From Saccoglossus kowalevskii (Eukaryota > Hemichordata > Enteropneusta > Harrimaniidae): 55,971 nt of DNA. This document shows positions 37,301 to 51,139 of this stretch, piece by piece. Position numbers and translations under genes: made by a program. The notes below the pieces were generated by a model. That model was not told the origin of the DNA. It saw nothing but the letters and a program-made list of their open reading frames with translations, and did no database searches. The DNA is taken from NCBI RefSeq assembly GCF_000003605.2, contig NW_003145787.1, positions 88,376 through 144,346 of the forward strand. The letters run 5' to 3'. Numbering within the stretch: the stretch's first letter is position 1; every line of letters starts with the position of its first letter.

Positions 37301-40230
37301 CACGTTCTAGTATGTATTAGTATAGTTACTCATTTATTAATTCATTTCACATAAATACATTTGAAAAAAAAGGTTAGCATAATACATTTTTTTTGCTATT
37401 GTATTTGCCTCCGTCGTCATGTGACACAGGTGAAATTATTCGTTGTAACATGGACGCTATCTATAATAATAATCTCCCGAATTTTCATTTCATGAATGGC
37501 GAACTTGATATCCCAGCGGGCTATGTAATTACAATCGCCATAGCTTTTTCATATGTAGCAACATAATACTTAAAGGTTATTTTTTTTAATTTTATCACCC
37601 CACCCCCCGCGCATTGGTAATTGGTCACTTACGTGTCACTTAAAATAATTGTAGTTAATTAATTTTCCCATACAGTTTTTCTAATAATTGGAGTTTCTGA
37701 TTTGATACTACTCGTGGACTAATTATATTTGCTAGTGTATGTAAGTACCCCATACTGAAACATCTACACCTGTAATATGGTTTATTTGTGTGATACAACA
37801 CAATTGTGATACTACTGTTCGGAATGAATAGTCACAACGCCGACTAAATGACGAACACAACGTCGAATAGCTTAACAGGGTTAAAACTTTTTTTATTTAC
37901 CAAAAAAGGAAATCATTGTAAGTAGATACTGTATATCGAATAGCGACATTAAATAATACAATATAATACGAAATCAATCATCAGATACCTATGTACATTT
38001 TCTAAATATGGCAACGTGGCTTGTTTGTAATCAGCAGCAATCACAAAGAGAATGAGGTATACATCTTTCTATTACAGACTGGGATGTGTATATTTATTTT
38101 CTGGTTTCATTTTATTTGCCAATCAATTGTTTAGTGCTTTTTGATTAGTAAACTGTTTCAATTATTTATATATCTGAGCATGTTTGGGTTTGTTATATAA
38201 GTTATATCTATCTAATGTATATTTCAAACACTAACCAAGAATAAACATTTTGTTATTTTGCATCAAATCTCCATGGATGAATACATATTACCCATCCATG
38301 TGACTAGTCAATAACTAATATCACTGTAATTTAACCCTACGCTAAACGAACGTATATTTTGTGATTAACTTGTGCATTGTAGTCTCATCTGTTTATCTGA
38401 CGCTAGTGCTACAAATTTTCAAATACGTTTCTAATATAGTGGATTCATGCCAAATTTGATTTCGTAGTAAGTGTACGAGTCGTGTTATCTGTATTATTGA
38501 GTATACATAGTTTTAAAAGCTTGGAAACTAGAGATGTGAAATATGACAACTCGTTTAGTGGTATATCTTTCAATATTAACGTATTCCCGATGGAACGAGT
38601 GTATCCATGTTGATTACGTGACAACCAGCAAACTAGAACACTAATGGCTGGATATGCGAAAATAGGCCATAGTCCGATTGATGCATAGTGTCAATGCTTA
38701 TTTTTAATTTCCGACATTCTGATTATAATCAGGCTTCGATGAATCCGTAAAATAAGAAACAATGTTCTCATTTATGCAATGTTCTATTTTATAATGTATG
38801 TGTATGTATTATATGAATGCAGATCAAGTAATACATTGTATGCATAATTACACACTTATAAATGACTATTCAATATCAAACTTTCGAGCGCGTTCATGTT
38901 AGTTAGATGAATGACAATATTTTTTTTATTTTAATCATCTAAAATTCTGATAATTTATAGTGGAGAATTGTCTTTGAACGTTACTGTACTGTCATTTCAC
39001 CCACATAAACCAACTATATCACTTAATCCATACACTGTATCCAGAACCCATTTCTCCAACGACCTTTCACACCAATGGCCCCGGGAAAGGCACTTTGTTT
39101 TATGTTTTCTTTTTAAATAGTATTTTTTTTCGTCATTGCATCTATTGTAACACTGTTTTATGAAACAATGTTTTTTAGAACATTAGAGCGGTGACGGAAA
39201 ATAAAAGAACACTATTTGTCGGAAAGGCAATAACAAGTATCGCGGCCGTATCGCTATCAAAGTGACGTTGGCGTCTATGAACTATTACATAATTAGTAAT
39301 TAATAGTGAATATTCAACACGTTTTGTGTTGTGTTATATGTAAAGTCACACACAACATATTTGCTTCGAATTTCCAAAGCAGCAACCATGGCGGTAATTA
39401 GCTGCAGTCTTTTGGGAGTCTGCGCTTTAACTCCGTAAAAGGAATATGATTGTCCATATATGGTCAAGCAGAAGGAGGCGCAATATGGGAAATTTGTGCA
39501 TTGCTCGCTAAATGGGTTCTCTCTATGCGACTATACGAGATATATTAAAATATATTTTGCTTTTTTGGCGTAACTTCAATTGATGAATTGATAAACAGTC
39601 AAAATTTTATAATTCTCGTTATGCCTGTGGTGCCAACATTTAGTTCTCAAAAATAGTATTTTGACATGAACGACGAAAATCAAATTCTTCTTTTCAATTC
39701 GGGACTTCAATTTTATTGACACGCTAAAGGATATTTTTTTTTAGTTATTTGCATATGGAGTCGGCTAACACGAGCACAACAAAAATAATAATAGATCAAA
39801 TGCAAGTGGAAACAATCTTTTCAGTTATTTAGGTTCCCATGCTTCGTTAACACGATCATCTAGTGTTAGCTATGCAAAATATAGAACAGTTACAATTTCA
39901 AGTATCTGAATTATTTTCAGGTTCTATATTTGAGGCGAGGCTTGGTGATTTTTACATAACTAGCCTTATAAACTAACAAACACACGATGTCTTACATTCT
40001 ACTGAATAATATATATAATTATAATGCCACTGAATATACAGAGTACGAGGACAATTTAAAATGACGACTCATTCACATAAATGAACAATAACAGTTTGAG
40101 TAGTATTTAGTCATCAACTACATGGTTCAAAAGAAATAATCTGAAGATACCAAACGAAAACACACTAGGCATTCAACAGTGTTGCAAACGCGGGTAGTAA
40201 ATGTATAGTGTAATACTTAAAGATATCGTT
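31340..40230. other. Long noncoding stretch
   Basis: No recognisable exon, RNA gene or transposase was found. The longest frame (34507-34824 plus, 105 codons) has no family motif or consistent splice context. About 35230-35420 repeats the phrase AATTTTGCTCA and holds related GTGAGCAAC/GCTCGCC sequences, hinting at a degraded repeat. Confidence 0.4.
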
Positions 40231-40359
40231 TCCCATTGTCACTTACATTCTCTGATATGACAGTAGTGTACAAAAGACAATGTGAGTGCATAAATCGTAA
40301 ATCACGACGCATTCGGTTAACAAAAATAAATTGGAGACGAAATAGTATTCTAACTATAG

Positions 40360-40510
40360 CCTTGAAAGATGAGATGACTAGTGTAAGACAATCTCGTGTT
40401 CCACTGATAAACCTATCACGATCTTATATTTCATAAAGTGCCGGTCTAGACATTCTAGTTACGCACCTGCCATGATTACATGATTAATGCAGACTTTTAT
40501 TCTCATCTGA
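40360..40510 (+). repeat. Dispersed repeat, copy 2
   Basis: Diverged partner of 17020-17160, aligned through AGTGTAAGACAATCT near 40380-40394 and ATAAAGTGCCGGTCTAGAC near 40433. Family identity is unknown. Confidence 0.65.
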
Positions 40511-41414
40511 GCGTTTCATTGATATTTAGGTTTTCTGGCTAAATTACAAACTGATTATTATAGAAGGTCACACATTGTGTTATACTATATCGGATACATC
40601 TGCAAAAATAACAAAACAAAATATGTTCTGTACGGACTCTATATTAGTATGATTGACCGATTGCTTGTCCAGTATAACAAAAATATGAAGAATTCACTGA
40701 CAACTCATGCCATAACATCAGTATAAATCAATATTAATAATTAGTATATGAATATTCATTAAATGAGTGTTCGTCGTGAAAATATTTTCGTGTAGCGATA
40801 ACATGAAATGAAAAATCATAATATATTTATCTAATGTGATTACAAATTCCAATAAAAAGAAGTTCCAGTGTGTAATGGGTTTTTTAACCAAATTGTGCAT
40901 GTGCATACAAATGCAAGGATTATATGTTAAAACTATGCTACACGTTATCAATAAACTTAACTTGTATATAATATTTAACCATTACACGCAGCAATATACA
41001 ATATTGACATTAAATATTTCGTAATTGAATGACAGAATATAGCAGTGTTTTTTTTTATTTTTGAATGCGATTTTAATAAAACGCTGGAAGCTATGCATGT
41101 AATGCTGCCGGATTCTTGTCCCTGATCAAACTGCTTTGAATTGCTAGCTTATGTGACTTCAATATGAGCTTCATCTTCTTTGTTATCTGTTTATGTAATC
41201 ATTTGCATACAATTAGCAATAGGTTCCCTGCCCTGTACACTTTTTCCTTTTCCACTTTTGTTTGTATGTAGATAGTTTCGATTAAAATACAACAGTATCA
41301 CAGATATTGAACGCCCAACAAATAAGGCCTATTTAGCTAGTATAGCATGGGTATTGTCAATACGTATTTTGATCTTGCTGATTATTTATTCTTATTGTAT
41401 TAATCATCATTCTA

Positions 41415-41480
41415 AAGCCCGTTTCGCTGAAATTCAACTCACAAATATACTGCTTTTGAGTTGAATGTGAACCCGTGCTT
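41415..41480. repeat. 66 bp imperfect foldback (10 bp perfect inner stem)
   Basis: The inner arms ATTCAACTCA (41432-41441) and TGAGTTGAAT (41457-41466) pair perfectly over a 15-nt loop. Outer arms beginning AAGCCCGTTTC and ending GAACCCGTGCTT pair imperfectly. It could be a miniature foldback element or a structured noncoding segment. Confidence 0.6.
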
Positions 41481-43187
41481 TATTGGATTATGTAAATGTG
41501 ATGTTAAACCAATTACAATACGCAGCATGGTTTTGGACGGATAGACTGCAATGTTGACCATCAAAATGGATTGTCGTTTTTGGCGTTAATTAAAAAACAT
41601 TCAAGTTGAGAAACCCAATAATTACCTAAAAAAAGCAAATAGTGGGTCACAGAGTCGGATGGGTTGATATCAGTCGGCTTACTTATATCTAGTAATGAAC
41701 TACATTAATTATACTTATCAACACTTTATTATGATGGCAATTGCCTATTGTTTACGTTAGAGCACTTCCGCGTGGTGATTTTTGTAACTGAATTGCAAAT
41801 GAAACGTTTTGCAGTGACGTATATCATTGCCAGTCAACATTTGCGTGGTTTGATGGCACGTTGTTAACATGAATAGTATTCAAACTTTAAATGAAATTGT
41901 AACAGGATGCGGACTCACCAAATCAGTGGAAAACTCGCCACAACTTGTCGTTAACTAATGATCCTGCATAAAAACACAACAAACACCACGTTAATACATC
42001 TGAAATACATTTATTTACACAATTTTTGTAGTTATAATTAAGAAAAATGATATGGTTGAATATTTAACATGTTACGAATAATACTATTTTTCGTAAAAGA
42101 AAAAAAAACACATTTTGCTTGTTGAAATAAAATATTCCCGTTGACATCTAGGCAAGGGTTTAAACATCCGTCGACTGTTGGAATAACGCAATGTGAACTC
42201 GCAGCGACTTTATAATCAATAAAGTATATCGAATAATATGATCGCAAACATCGATGAATCATGTCTTTGAATTGTATATTGATTGATGTGACAGGAATAT
42301 CGAAATAGACAAACTAGTTTCTAAATAAAAGCTGAACTATTTCTCGATCTTTATTGTCATGATATTACAAATTATGCGATAGACAGTTAAATATGATTTA
42401 GTACAGTAAAACCGTTTGCAAAGTATTAGTATGCAATATTCATAACTTGTAGAAGGGGAGCTGTCCGAGTGGATTCTCTTGCACCACAAAACTAATCAGT
42501 AGCCAGCAACATACATTATGAGGCGCATGCAGTTCAAAAACAAATTCAAGAATATCATTCACGGGCGAGTTTCCCCACTTGTTAACTGTAGTAGGCCGGA
42601 ATCGCTCTAACGTTACTCGCAAATGCGTGATTAGTGGTCACGTGAAAATTGTTTTAATTAAGAGTCTGTCAGCTACGACGAAACGACGTCCTCAAACTAT
42701 ATCCCAAACACCACCCATGATTATGTCTTTAATGGCTTACTGTGGTACCTACACGATCAATTTCTCCAGTACTGACTTATCTATTGCCAAAAACAACATT
42801 GCCTATATCCCGTACGTCATAAACAAATACAAAACATCACCATCACGACATGCAACTTAAACAAGGTTGGTATTCGTGACATAAGATTAATTTTTATCTA
42901 AATATCCAATATTTGCCAATAAGAATATATTAATGACTTGTACTGATGTATAGATTGCCTAAATAAATTATTTTTCGTTTATTAAATGTCTGATATACAC
43001 ATTGCTACTTAATTACGAAATGAATAATTGGAAAACGAAGTGAATATAGTCACATCAAATTTTAGTAAAACTGCACGTGTGTTTTACGGTTGGAGATGTT
43101 ATTATCATGCATGTATTTGTACATGCTGAGTCCTGTATTTGTACCTTTATACGCCGACATTAAACTGTAGCTTGTAATATATGATAT

Positions 43188-43189
<2 letters not shown>

Positions 43190-43252
<63 letters not shown>
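43190..43252. repeat. AAT microsatellite
   Basis: About 21 tandem copies of the trinucleotide AAT/TAA, uninterrupted. Confidence 0.97.
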
Positions 43253-43256
<4 letters not shown>

Positions 43257-43269
43257 TAATGATTTGGCA

Positions 43270-46200
43270 TAGGTCTTTAGTTAATGTCCCGTTTCCGGTT
43301 GTCAAACCACGACTCGGTTACGTCTGAATCAGGTGAGACTAGGCACAGTGCCAAAATAAATCGCCATGTATAATATGTAAATTTGGAATAGAAGTTGTAT
43401 ATGTAACACATATCGACATTTGTACAAAATGATATCCGAATAGTTTCATTGCGTGTCGACGAAGCAGAAAATGAAAACAAATCAATATATTATGCAGTCC
43501 ATGCGAGTAATGTGCAATCACCAAGAATACCCACTCAGTGAAATTATCCCTGCATATGCAATACCGTATTACATATTGAGACTAAATACAAATGCGATAT
43601 CATGGTGTGTCATCAGTGATTTAACACAGAGAGAAGTGTTGCATTATAGATGAGCTAGTCGTTATTTTGATGAAATTAATTTTTTTCAAATAAAAAGCTT
43701 TTATTTTGTTTTCCGGCAATCGGTTATCACTGATTCATTACGTTATCAATGCTACTTTGCACTACTTGGAGCTATAAAATATCAAAAAAGCAAAATTAGC
43801 TCATATAACTGCTCGATGCAATGATCTTATGATCAAATAATGATATTATAGATGAATGTATTGTAATAGAAGCTATTTCCTGACCATCACAAATGGTGCA
43901 ATCATGTATTGACTAGGAAAGAAGAGTGTGTTAGATGTGAAACAGAGTTATGTACATACATGTGCAGCATCATCAATTCAGAATATGCATACGTAAGTGA
44001 ATAATGAAAGACGACAATATTGTAACAATTATTATGTAAGTATAAGAAACACGAGAGAGTGCATGAGTAAGAGGCAACCAACGGCGAATAGGATACCTAC
44101 TGGAGGTTACCTATGTGACACGGTTCGAGTATCGGGTCATTTTTATGGAGTACAGATGCACACTCACGAACATTCGTCAATAGAGATGAACTGTTGTCTC
44201 AAACTACCTGAATAACGAGTACACATGGAGAGTTTGTAACAAAGAAACTACCCAATTTATGAGTTTTCAAGTATTAGTTACCGGGAAAAGGTTTGAAAAG
44301 TATAAATAACATACCTAACTGTGGATCTTTATAAAAAAGTCGAATAGAAAAATTATGAAGCCAGCTAAATGATCAAGCACACTAAACTACATATATAGAG
44401 AATGATATATTGAATGCATGGCATATATAATGTGATGTTAGGAAAGTACATTGGCATCACCAGTATTTTATCGATTAGAATCATAACCGCAAGCTACACA
44501 ACAGTACATAGTGTGTGTTTTGAACGCACGATTTAGCGATTGATTGTATTGTCAATCGACAGCGTGTTAGTCTCTCGGCACATTGATTATAGTTGTACTG
44601 GCCCTGTGATAAATTAGCTTACTACCCTCGGCTGCCCTATAATTATACTATAGCCTTCTAATTAGGTGTTATAGTGTTTTTTTCATAGAGATAATTTATC
44701 AGGTGTCTCCAAGATAATCCAATATTACAATGCGATTTGACCTATGACCTCTGTCTAATCGAATAGCTAACAACACGTCTCTAGATGTCACTCAACTTAT
44801 TCATGACTGCTATTAACAACTGGCTCTCGCCTGACTACTAACTGACTTTGATATAACTCCTTGTAGACTGATAGTACGTAAACCAGTGTACAGATTCTTG
44901 CACATTCTTGCAGTCTGTTGATATGAAAAAAGGGTCACCAGTTGACTTGTTTGAGGTACCATGTTCTATAATTATATATCACACCGAATGTTGATGTTAT
45001 GTAAGTGATTCCGTTGATGGATACACCAATTAACTGATGACACACCACAGTCAACAATGTTCACGATGTTCAATTTATCTTATTGCTAACTAGTTTACAT
45101 AGAATACAAACCTTTCTTTTGAGATCTTGAAATCATGTTCTTGGTGTCTTCTATTCTGATCAAACGAATCGCGAGAACAATATAGCGAACACGGACCTCA
45201 ACACGGCGATGGTGTCAATCTGGTTGAAATGTTTCTTGTTTAAATAGAGCTTGCACGATTTTGGTATATTTGTAATCAGTTAGCGTTTTTCAAGATTAAA
45301 AATTAGTATGATTAGTATGTTGGTTTGTCTTAGACCGAAGTGGATCTCTCTATGCAAGCACAGACTATCTTGCTGCAAATAAAGTGTTCAATAAAGTAAA
45401 TTGTTTAATTGAAAAATCAACTCATAGTGTTTAAAAACAATAATAAAATATACAGAAACCAAACATTAGCAAATAACGCTTCTAGACCTTTCAAATATTT
45501 TACAATTCATGTCAATCCAATTGCCACGAAACTCACAACTACTTACGGTAATGTCAATATGCCATGAACCATATTTCACATTTAATAAGGGCTGCCTAAA
45601 CAGGAAATCAATCTTAATGGTTTTCCAACTAGTCAAATCACGCCTAATAGAAATTATCAAGCCATACAGAAAAGCCGACATGGTTATATTTCCTTTTCCT
45701 GTGTTTGTACACAGGAACAAATATATGCTACAGAAATATATGCATCTTCTAATCCAGCAAATATAATGATACATGCTCATAATAATTGGCAATTTCCCTT
45801 CTATTTGCATTCATCTAGTTTTTAAATGTGTTATATAATGTAGACTTAATGTGTACCCCTATGTATTGCCACACTTGTTGTTATGTATGCTAGATAATAT
45901 ATGGAAGACGAAGATTGAATTACACGTAATGTAAGAAAGGACTATCAATATGATGTACGATTACTCTGGGGTGGTTTTGTAAACAGCAGCTAACCGTCGT
46001 GGGAGATAAATTATTTACAATTTCATTGTTCAGCGTCACAGATTTTTTTAAAGACGAATGTTAAATCAGTATGATCATATGTACTAAGAAACTTTAATAT
46101 TTGAAACAATGATTACTATCTCTACTGAATCGGCTATTAATATGCAGCAGTGGCCCTACATTGTAAATACAAGTGATATGTTATCATATCCACATCGTAC

Positions 46201-49200
46201 TCATTCTTTTTAATTAGTTTATTCGGCGTTAATAGAAATTAGTATAAAATAGTGCCTAAATACGTGTCTCGATCTGTCAGTGTGTTTATATGTACAACTT
46301 ATAAACGCCTTTCAAATCAATATAGACGTGTGTATCACAGTAGTTGTGTACCATTATTATCACATCTTACTGTCCCTATGCATGGTGTGATTGATTGAGA
46401 CTCTGTCAAACTTCTCAATTTATTCCTATAATCTTATACTCGATACATTTTGTGCTGAAAGTAACATTTACTGTATGTTATTTTGTAGTTTATTTTCAGC
46501 AATCAATGTATATAATGCATGTATGCATTGAATAATGTGTCGCTTGTTATAATACATGAAATAAAATATTGCGTACTTCAAATATAACTGTTATTTTGTG
46601 GGAGAGTGGGTGTGAGAGGTGTATGCTAAGTGTATCTCTGTATGGTTTTATCTGATAAAAACACATGGCATTATCATGGTTATGCCCATGACCACCATCT
46701 CTTGGGCAACACATCGTGATATTGCACTCACAGACACGTGTTATCATTTAACTGTTGTTTTCATTGTCATATATACATACGTGGCCATGCAGATGACAAC
46801 GTTATCACTAGTACATATACGTATAATCGATAGCGTTAAATGTGGTATGATATTAGTTAGTGTAAATTGTACATATGATATGTAAAAATGGGAACAATTT
46901 CATGGTGGGTTTTGAAATGTGAATATAACACTCCATACAAAAGTATTTTCTAACATTTTGCTGATTATTAGAGTAAGAGAAAGCCAAGTATTCTTTGCTC
47001 TTTGTCATTTATTTAATCGAGCGTGCCAAAATATCAAGAGGTTGTAGTACTTTTAGTAAATTTTCCACATATCTACTAGTTATACATAAATCCGCTGTTT
47101 TGAGAAGTATACATTGCCGCACCTGTTGCCGCTTCGCTCAAAAAAGTGTGCCATTCCTTTATTAGCATTGAATCATATCACTAGAACACAAAATAGAAAT
47201 ACGAAATGTCATGGTGATATTTTTCTTCATATTTCACAAATATTGCCAGGTGTCACGGGAAGAAACTATCATATATTAACATATAATTTAATGAGTTACA
47301 GCGTGATATTTAGCCATTATTTGTATATATAATACATGGGGAGGGGTGGGGGTGTTACAGCCACAATTTATTGCATATATGTGTAGTAACATTCAAATCC
47401 AGCTTGAAATACCTTAATGGAAGTTTGCAATCTGAAGTTCTCGTAAATGCACACAAACAAAATAACAAAATTGTATCTAAAAGTATATTACTCGTCTTGG
47501 AATGAGTCTGTTTGAATGATTCAGTTTTTTTTCTTTGAATAAATAAAATGTCACTAATTTGTCTAACATGACATGCACTTAATCCACTTTTGTGTTTTGA
47601 CTGCAGCTTTGAAATCGACGAATACGGTGCCATTTCTTTTTAGATGCACATGAACAAGGTATACATTACTTGTAAATATTGAAACACGTGTGTTTTATCA
47701 GCAATGTTTTGATATGGTAGCGTTCTTAAACTCGTACAATAATCTTAACTAAAAAGGGTAATAACAATTAATATTGCTTCACAGGATTACAACCGCGAAT
47801 ACTGAAAAATGATTATATGGAGACGGACATATTAGGATTCTATGTGATAGTTATGTTTCAAGCCAATAGCGTTCGTTGGTGGTTGCTATTACAACATGCT
47901 GACATGCAATGTTTCGTAATGTGTTTGGTGTATCATTTACTATTCTTCTTTTGACACAAAATATTACCATATTAATGTTTAATGAAAGTTCTGATTTGTA
48001 GAACCTACTGGGGTAACTTATATATGTAGGCCACACATCGCAAATACACGATTGGGCAGATCACGTTCACTGCAATGTGTTTGAGGCACCAGTGTGATGA
48101 CTTTCTTGTTATTACACTGCCAGTGAATTGATATATGTGTTATTGTTATTGAAAAATGGAACACCAGTACCATCACTGACGTCACGCAGCACAATTCAAT
48201 TCAGCAAAGTGAATTGCCACGTAATGTAATTTCCAGGTTTTGATAGGTTGTTTGAATTGGCTTTTCTTCAGCCACTGCTAGGTAAAGATGCATGGACATA
48301 ACAATACGATTATTATCAAGCGCCTTTGAGAAGTAATAATAATCGCACTTGTTAAACATGTAATATTACTATAAGCATGTAATCTATGTACAGATAATAA
48401 ACACTTGTAACTTTACCTTTCGCAACGGTTGAATTAATACTGGGATTTATATTGACCACGGACATTATCTTCTATTCGGACATTACGTTAACACTTATTA
48501 AGAGGCCACATACAGAGCGTGTATGTCATCGTTTTTTGTATATACAATTGTAAATCGTATATTCTAGTATATATTTTTAGTCTTGCGCACATGCGTAGCT
48601 ACCGATAGTTGACAATGCATGACGTATTTTAAATATATTGATCAAAACTATATACATATATTTTTGTTGTAAATATCTATATTTATTAATCGTTAATTAA
48701 TTATTATTATATATATTATATAATTATTATATATATCTATAAATATAATAGTAAAATTATATTTTAAGCGATACTGTATGAATTAGAGTTCTGTTAATAA
48801 AATAGGAGGTGAGCAGGTGAAAAAGCTTTGTTTACACACTCTTTTCTAAACGGCGTTTCCTGGTGTGGTTTCGATAGATATTTACATGTATCGTGAGTGC
48901 CATATTACAATATAATACGGGGAGACCGTGAGGTATAATGTACAAAATTATTACACATACATAAACAATTTGACAGTTATACGTGTTTGAAAATTTGATG
49001 AGAATGCCGTAACAGTTAAATTCCTTTACCGAAATGGGACTAGTCTGATTGACGTTTGGGAGGTCTGAAAAAATATAGTTACTGTGCCTTTCTCCACTAG
49101 TATAATTTCGGTCGACTGATGCGGACACCTTTGTGACACCAATTATATGACAAAAAGCAAAATAAATAAAAAAACAAAAACATTATGCATTATTCAAAAT

Positions 49201-50800
49201 CATATCCATACATATGTATTCATTAAAGTAGATCGGATAATCAGAACGTCAATGTGGCCATCACTTGCAGATGTCACCTAATATACATTCATATAGCGAA
49301 ACACCCACGTTAATCAACATAGCTCACCTTATTGACTGATATAGTTATTTGACTTAAACTATCAATATCTTCAGGCATTCAAGCTGGTGACATTTCGTTT
49401 CGATCAAATGTCCCTGTCCATCTTTCTAACTACACATCATTCGCACTGTGCCAGCATAATCAACTTGTTCCACCAGACAATAATATTCTGTGTTTATTAA
49501 TCGATCCCAGTATTCATAATCTAGATATACATCATACGTTTCATTTAGGTACATACTATCATACATTACTGAGGCATCTGTACTGACAGATCTGCTAATA
49601 CTTCTAGAAACCCATTACATGTAACAATGACATATCTTCTGCAACTACGGAGATTATCACTTTCGTAATGACAAAAAAACAACTGTACCTCGGCAATATT
49701 AAATGTCAGCGCCATAATCGCCCAAATACACCACGTAGCATTACTTTAAAATGTCAATAACGGAATTTATTGCCGACTGTCGGATATAATTGGTAATTAG
49801 CACATACAATACTCGTATTAGAAATTATTTGAATGGAAGGATAGTTACGTGAATACAGTCTGTAATAACATTATTTTCATTTATTCTACTTTTCCTGTCG
49901 GGTAAATACATTATCCGTATAAAACTCAATGTTCGTGTCATATACCGTCTGATTCTTGGACAAAGGGGTATACCCCGAAATTAATGTAGTCATACAGATT
50001 GGTCTGCTCATCAGAAATAGCCAGACAATATATTGAGTGTACGATAACTCAGATATATTATTTTATATTATATATGTGAATGATTCAAACATACATATAT
50101 AATTAAATTTATAAACTGTACCAAAATAAATGACGGATACCACTATGTGTATGCAAAAGACTGCCAACCAACCGATCAGTGAAATGAAACGTAGGTATCG
50201 TTTTAATATTTTTTTTATTTCGTCTTTAGGTTTTCACCGATTCGAATCGCGTTTGCTGAATTTCAAACAGAAACATAGTCACATTACCAGTGGTTTCCAT
50301 GCCCAATTTGATTGAATAATTTTGTGGTCAGATAAAAGACAACAGACTTGCTGTCATCTTGCTTTTTGGCCTTATTACTTCATCTTCGGCAAGAATAACA
50401 TTTCTACTAATTGCAAGGGGGCTGTGTAATTAGCAATTACTTACTGACAATAACATCTATGATGTGTTTACTAGGGCATATGTTGACGCCAATATGGCCA
50501 TCAGTATTCTGCAGAGTAAAACTTGACTTATTTGTTGAAACTACATTTGCTAGTGAGTTTATGTATGTGTTGTTGAGTCCAGGCTAATCGAGCAGTTCCA
50601 GGGCGTGGGAAAAAGTTTCTTTTGCCAGTATTGTTTTGTAGGTCTTCCATTTAGCATTGGCGGTTATGTTGCGTCCACAATGGTTCTGAGCAACATTTGT
50701 GACACACGGACGACCTGAACTGGATCTGTCATATACATATACACATATACTGTAAAGCGCTGAGACAGTCATGCATAGGTTCTGTCTGCTTATCGTGTGT
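43270..50800. other. Long noncoding stretch
   Basis: No gene can be supported. The paired frames at 45466-45810 (minus) and 45509-45766 (plus) are the longest, but they resemble nothing known to me and overlap each other. A G-rich tract GGGGAGGGGTGGGGG lies at 47338-47352. An extremely A+T-rich, self-complementary segment lies at about 48640-48760. Confidence 0.4.
48640..48760. repeat. A+T-only palindromic segment
   Basis: An almost pure A/T run with nested inverted repeats such as AATTATTATATATATTATAT and its complement. It is likely cruciform-prone and hard to assemble. No function is assigned. Confidence 0.6.
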
Positions 50801-50896
50801 TAACACCCTCGTTAAACTCATGAATCTAGTTTGCTCTTTGATTATTGAATGTAAGCAGGTAGGCGTTTTTTGTATATTGATTACAATAATTGGCAG

Positions 50897-51134
50897 CAGC
50901 TGTGATCTCATGGAAGCTTTTAGTACATGCGTATATCAACAGATTCCAAAAAGTTACAGCAGGTGTGTGATGGACAATGCGAAACTAAAAACAACTTTGA
51001 AATCATGTGGGCACCAATTTCGATTAAGTCAAGTGACAAAATCAATCACACAGGCGTGTCGAATTGAACAGGACCATTTTGTACATATAGCTTGTATTCA
51101 GCAGTCTTATACATTACAACCAGAATGTGATTGA
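50897..51134 (+). CDS. Possible exon of a small secreted cysteine-rich protein (unrecognised)
   Basis: An open frame (ATG at 50820, 104 codons, TGA at 51132-51134) has seven cysteines at residues 28, 37, 49, 63, 80, 92 and 103. The spacing is regular, at 8, 11, 13, 16, 11 and 10 residues. Such spacing is typical of secreted disulfide-rich domains. The residues just before (GVFCILITIIGSSC) are hydrophobic. The bases TTGATTACAATAATTGGCAG directly upstream of 50897 would make a fair splice acceptor, so the real exon may begin there. I do not recognise the family, and no partner exon was found. A chance frame is a real alternative. Confidence 0.3.
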
Positions 51135-51139
51135 ATAAT

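Noticed and set aside
42440-42860. Overlapping frames 42440-42622 (minus) and 42579-42860 (plus)
   Set aside because: Slightly more G+C-rich and protein-like, but no domain is recognisable and the opposing frames overlap, so neither can be supported.
45466-45810. 114-codon minus frame and overlapping 85-codon plus frame
   Set aside because: Long for chance, but the two overlap, have no known motif and lack supporting splice or promoter context.
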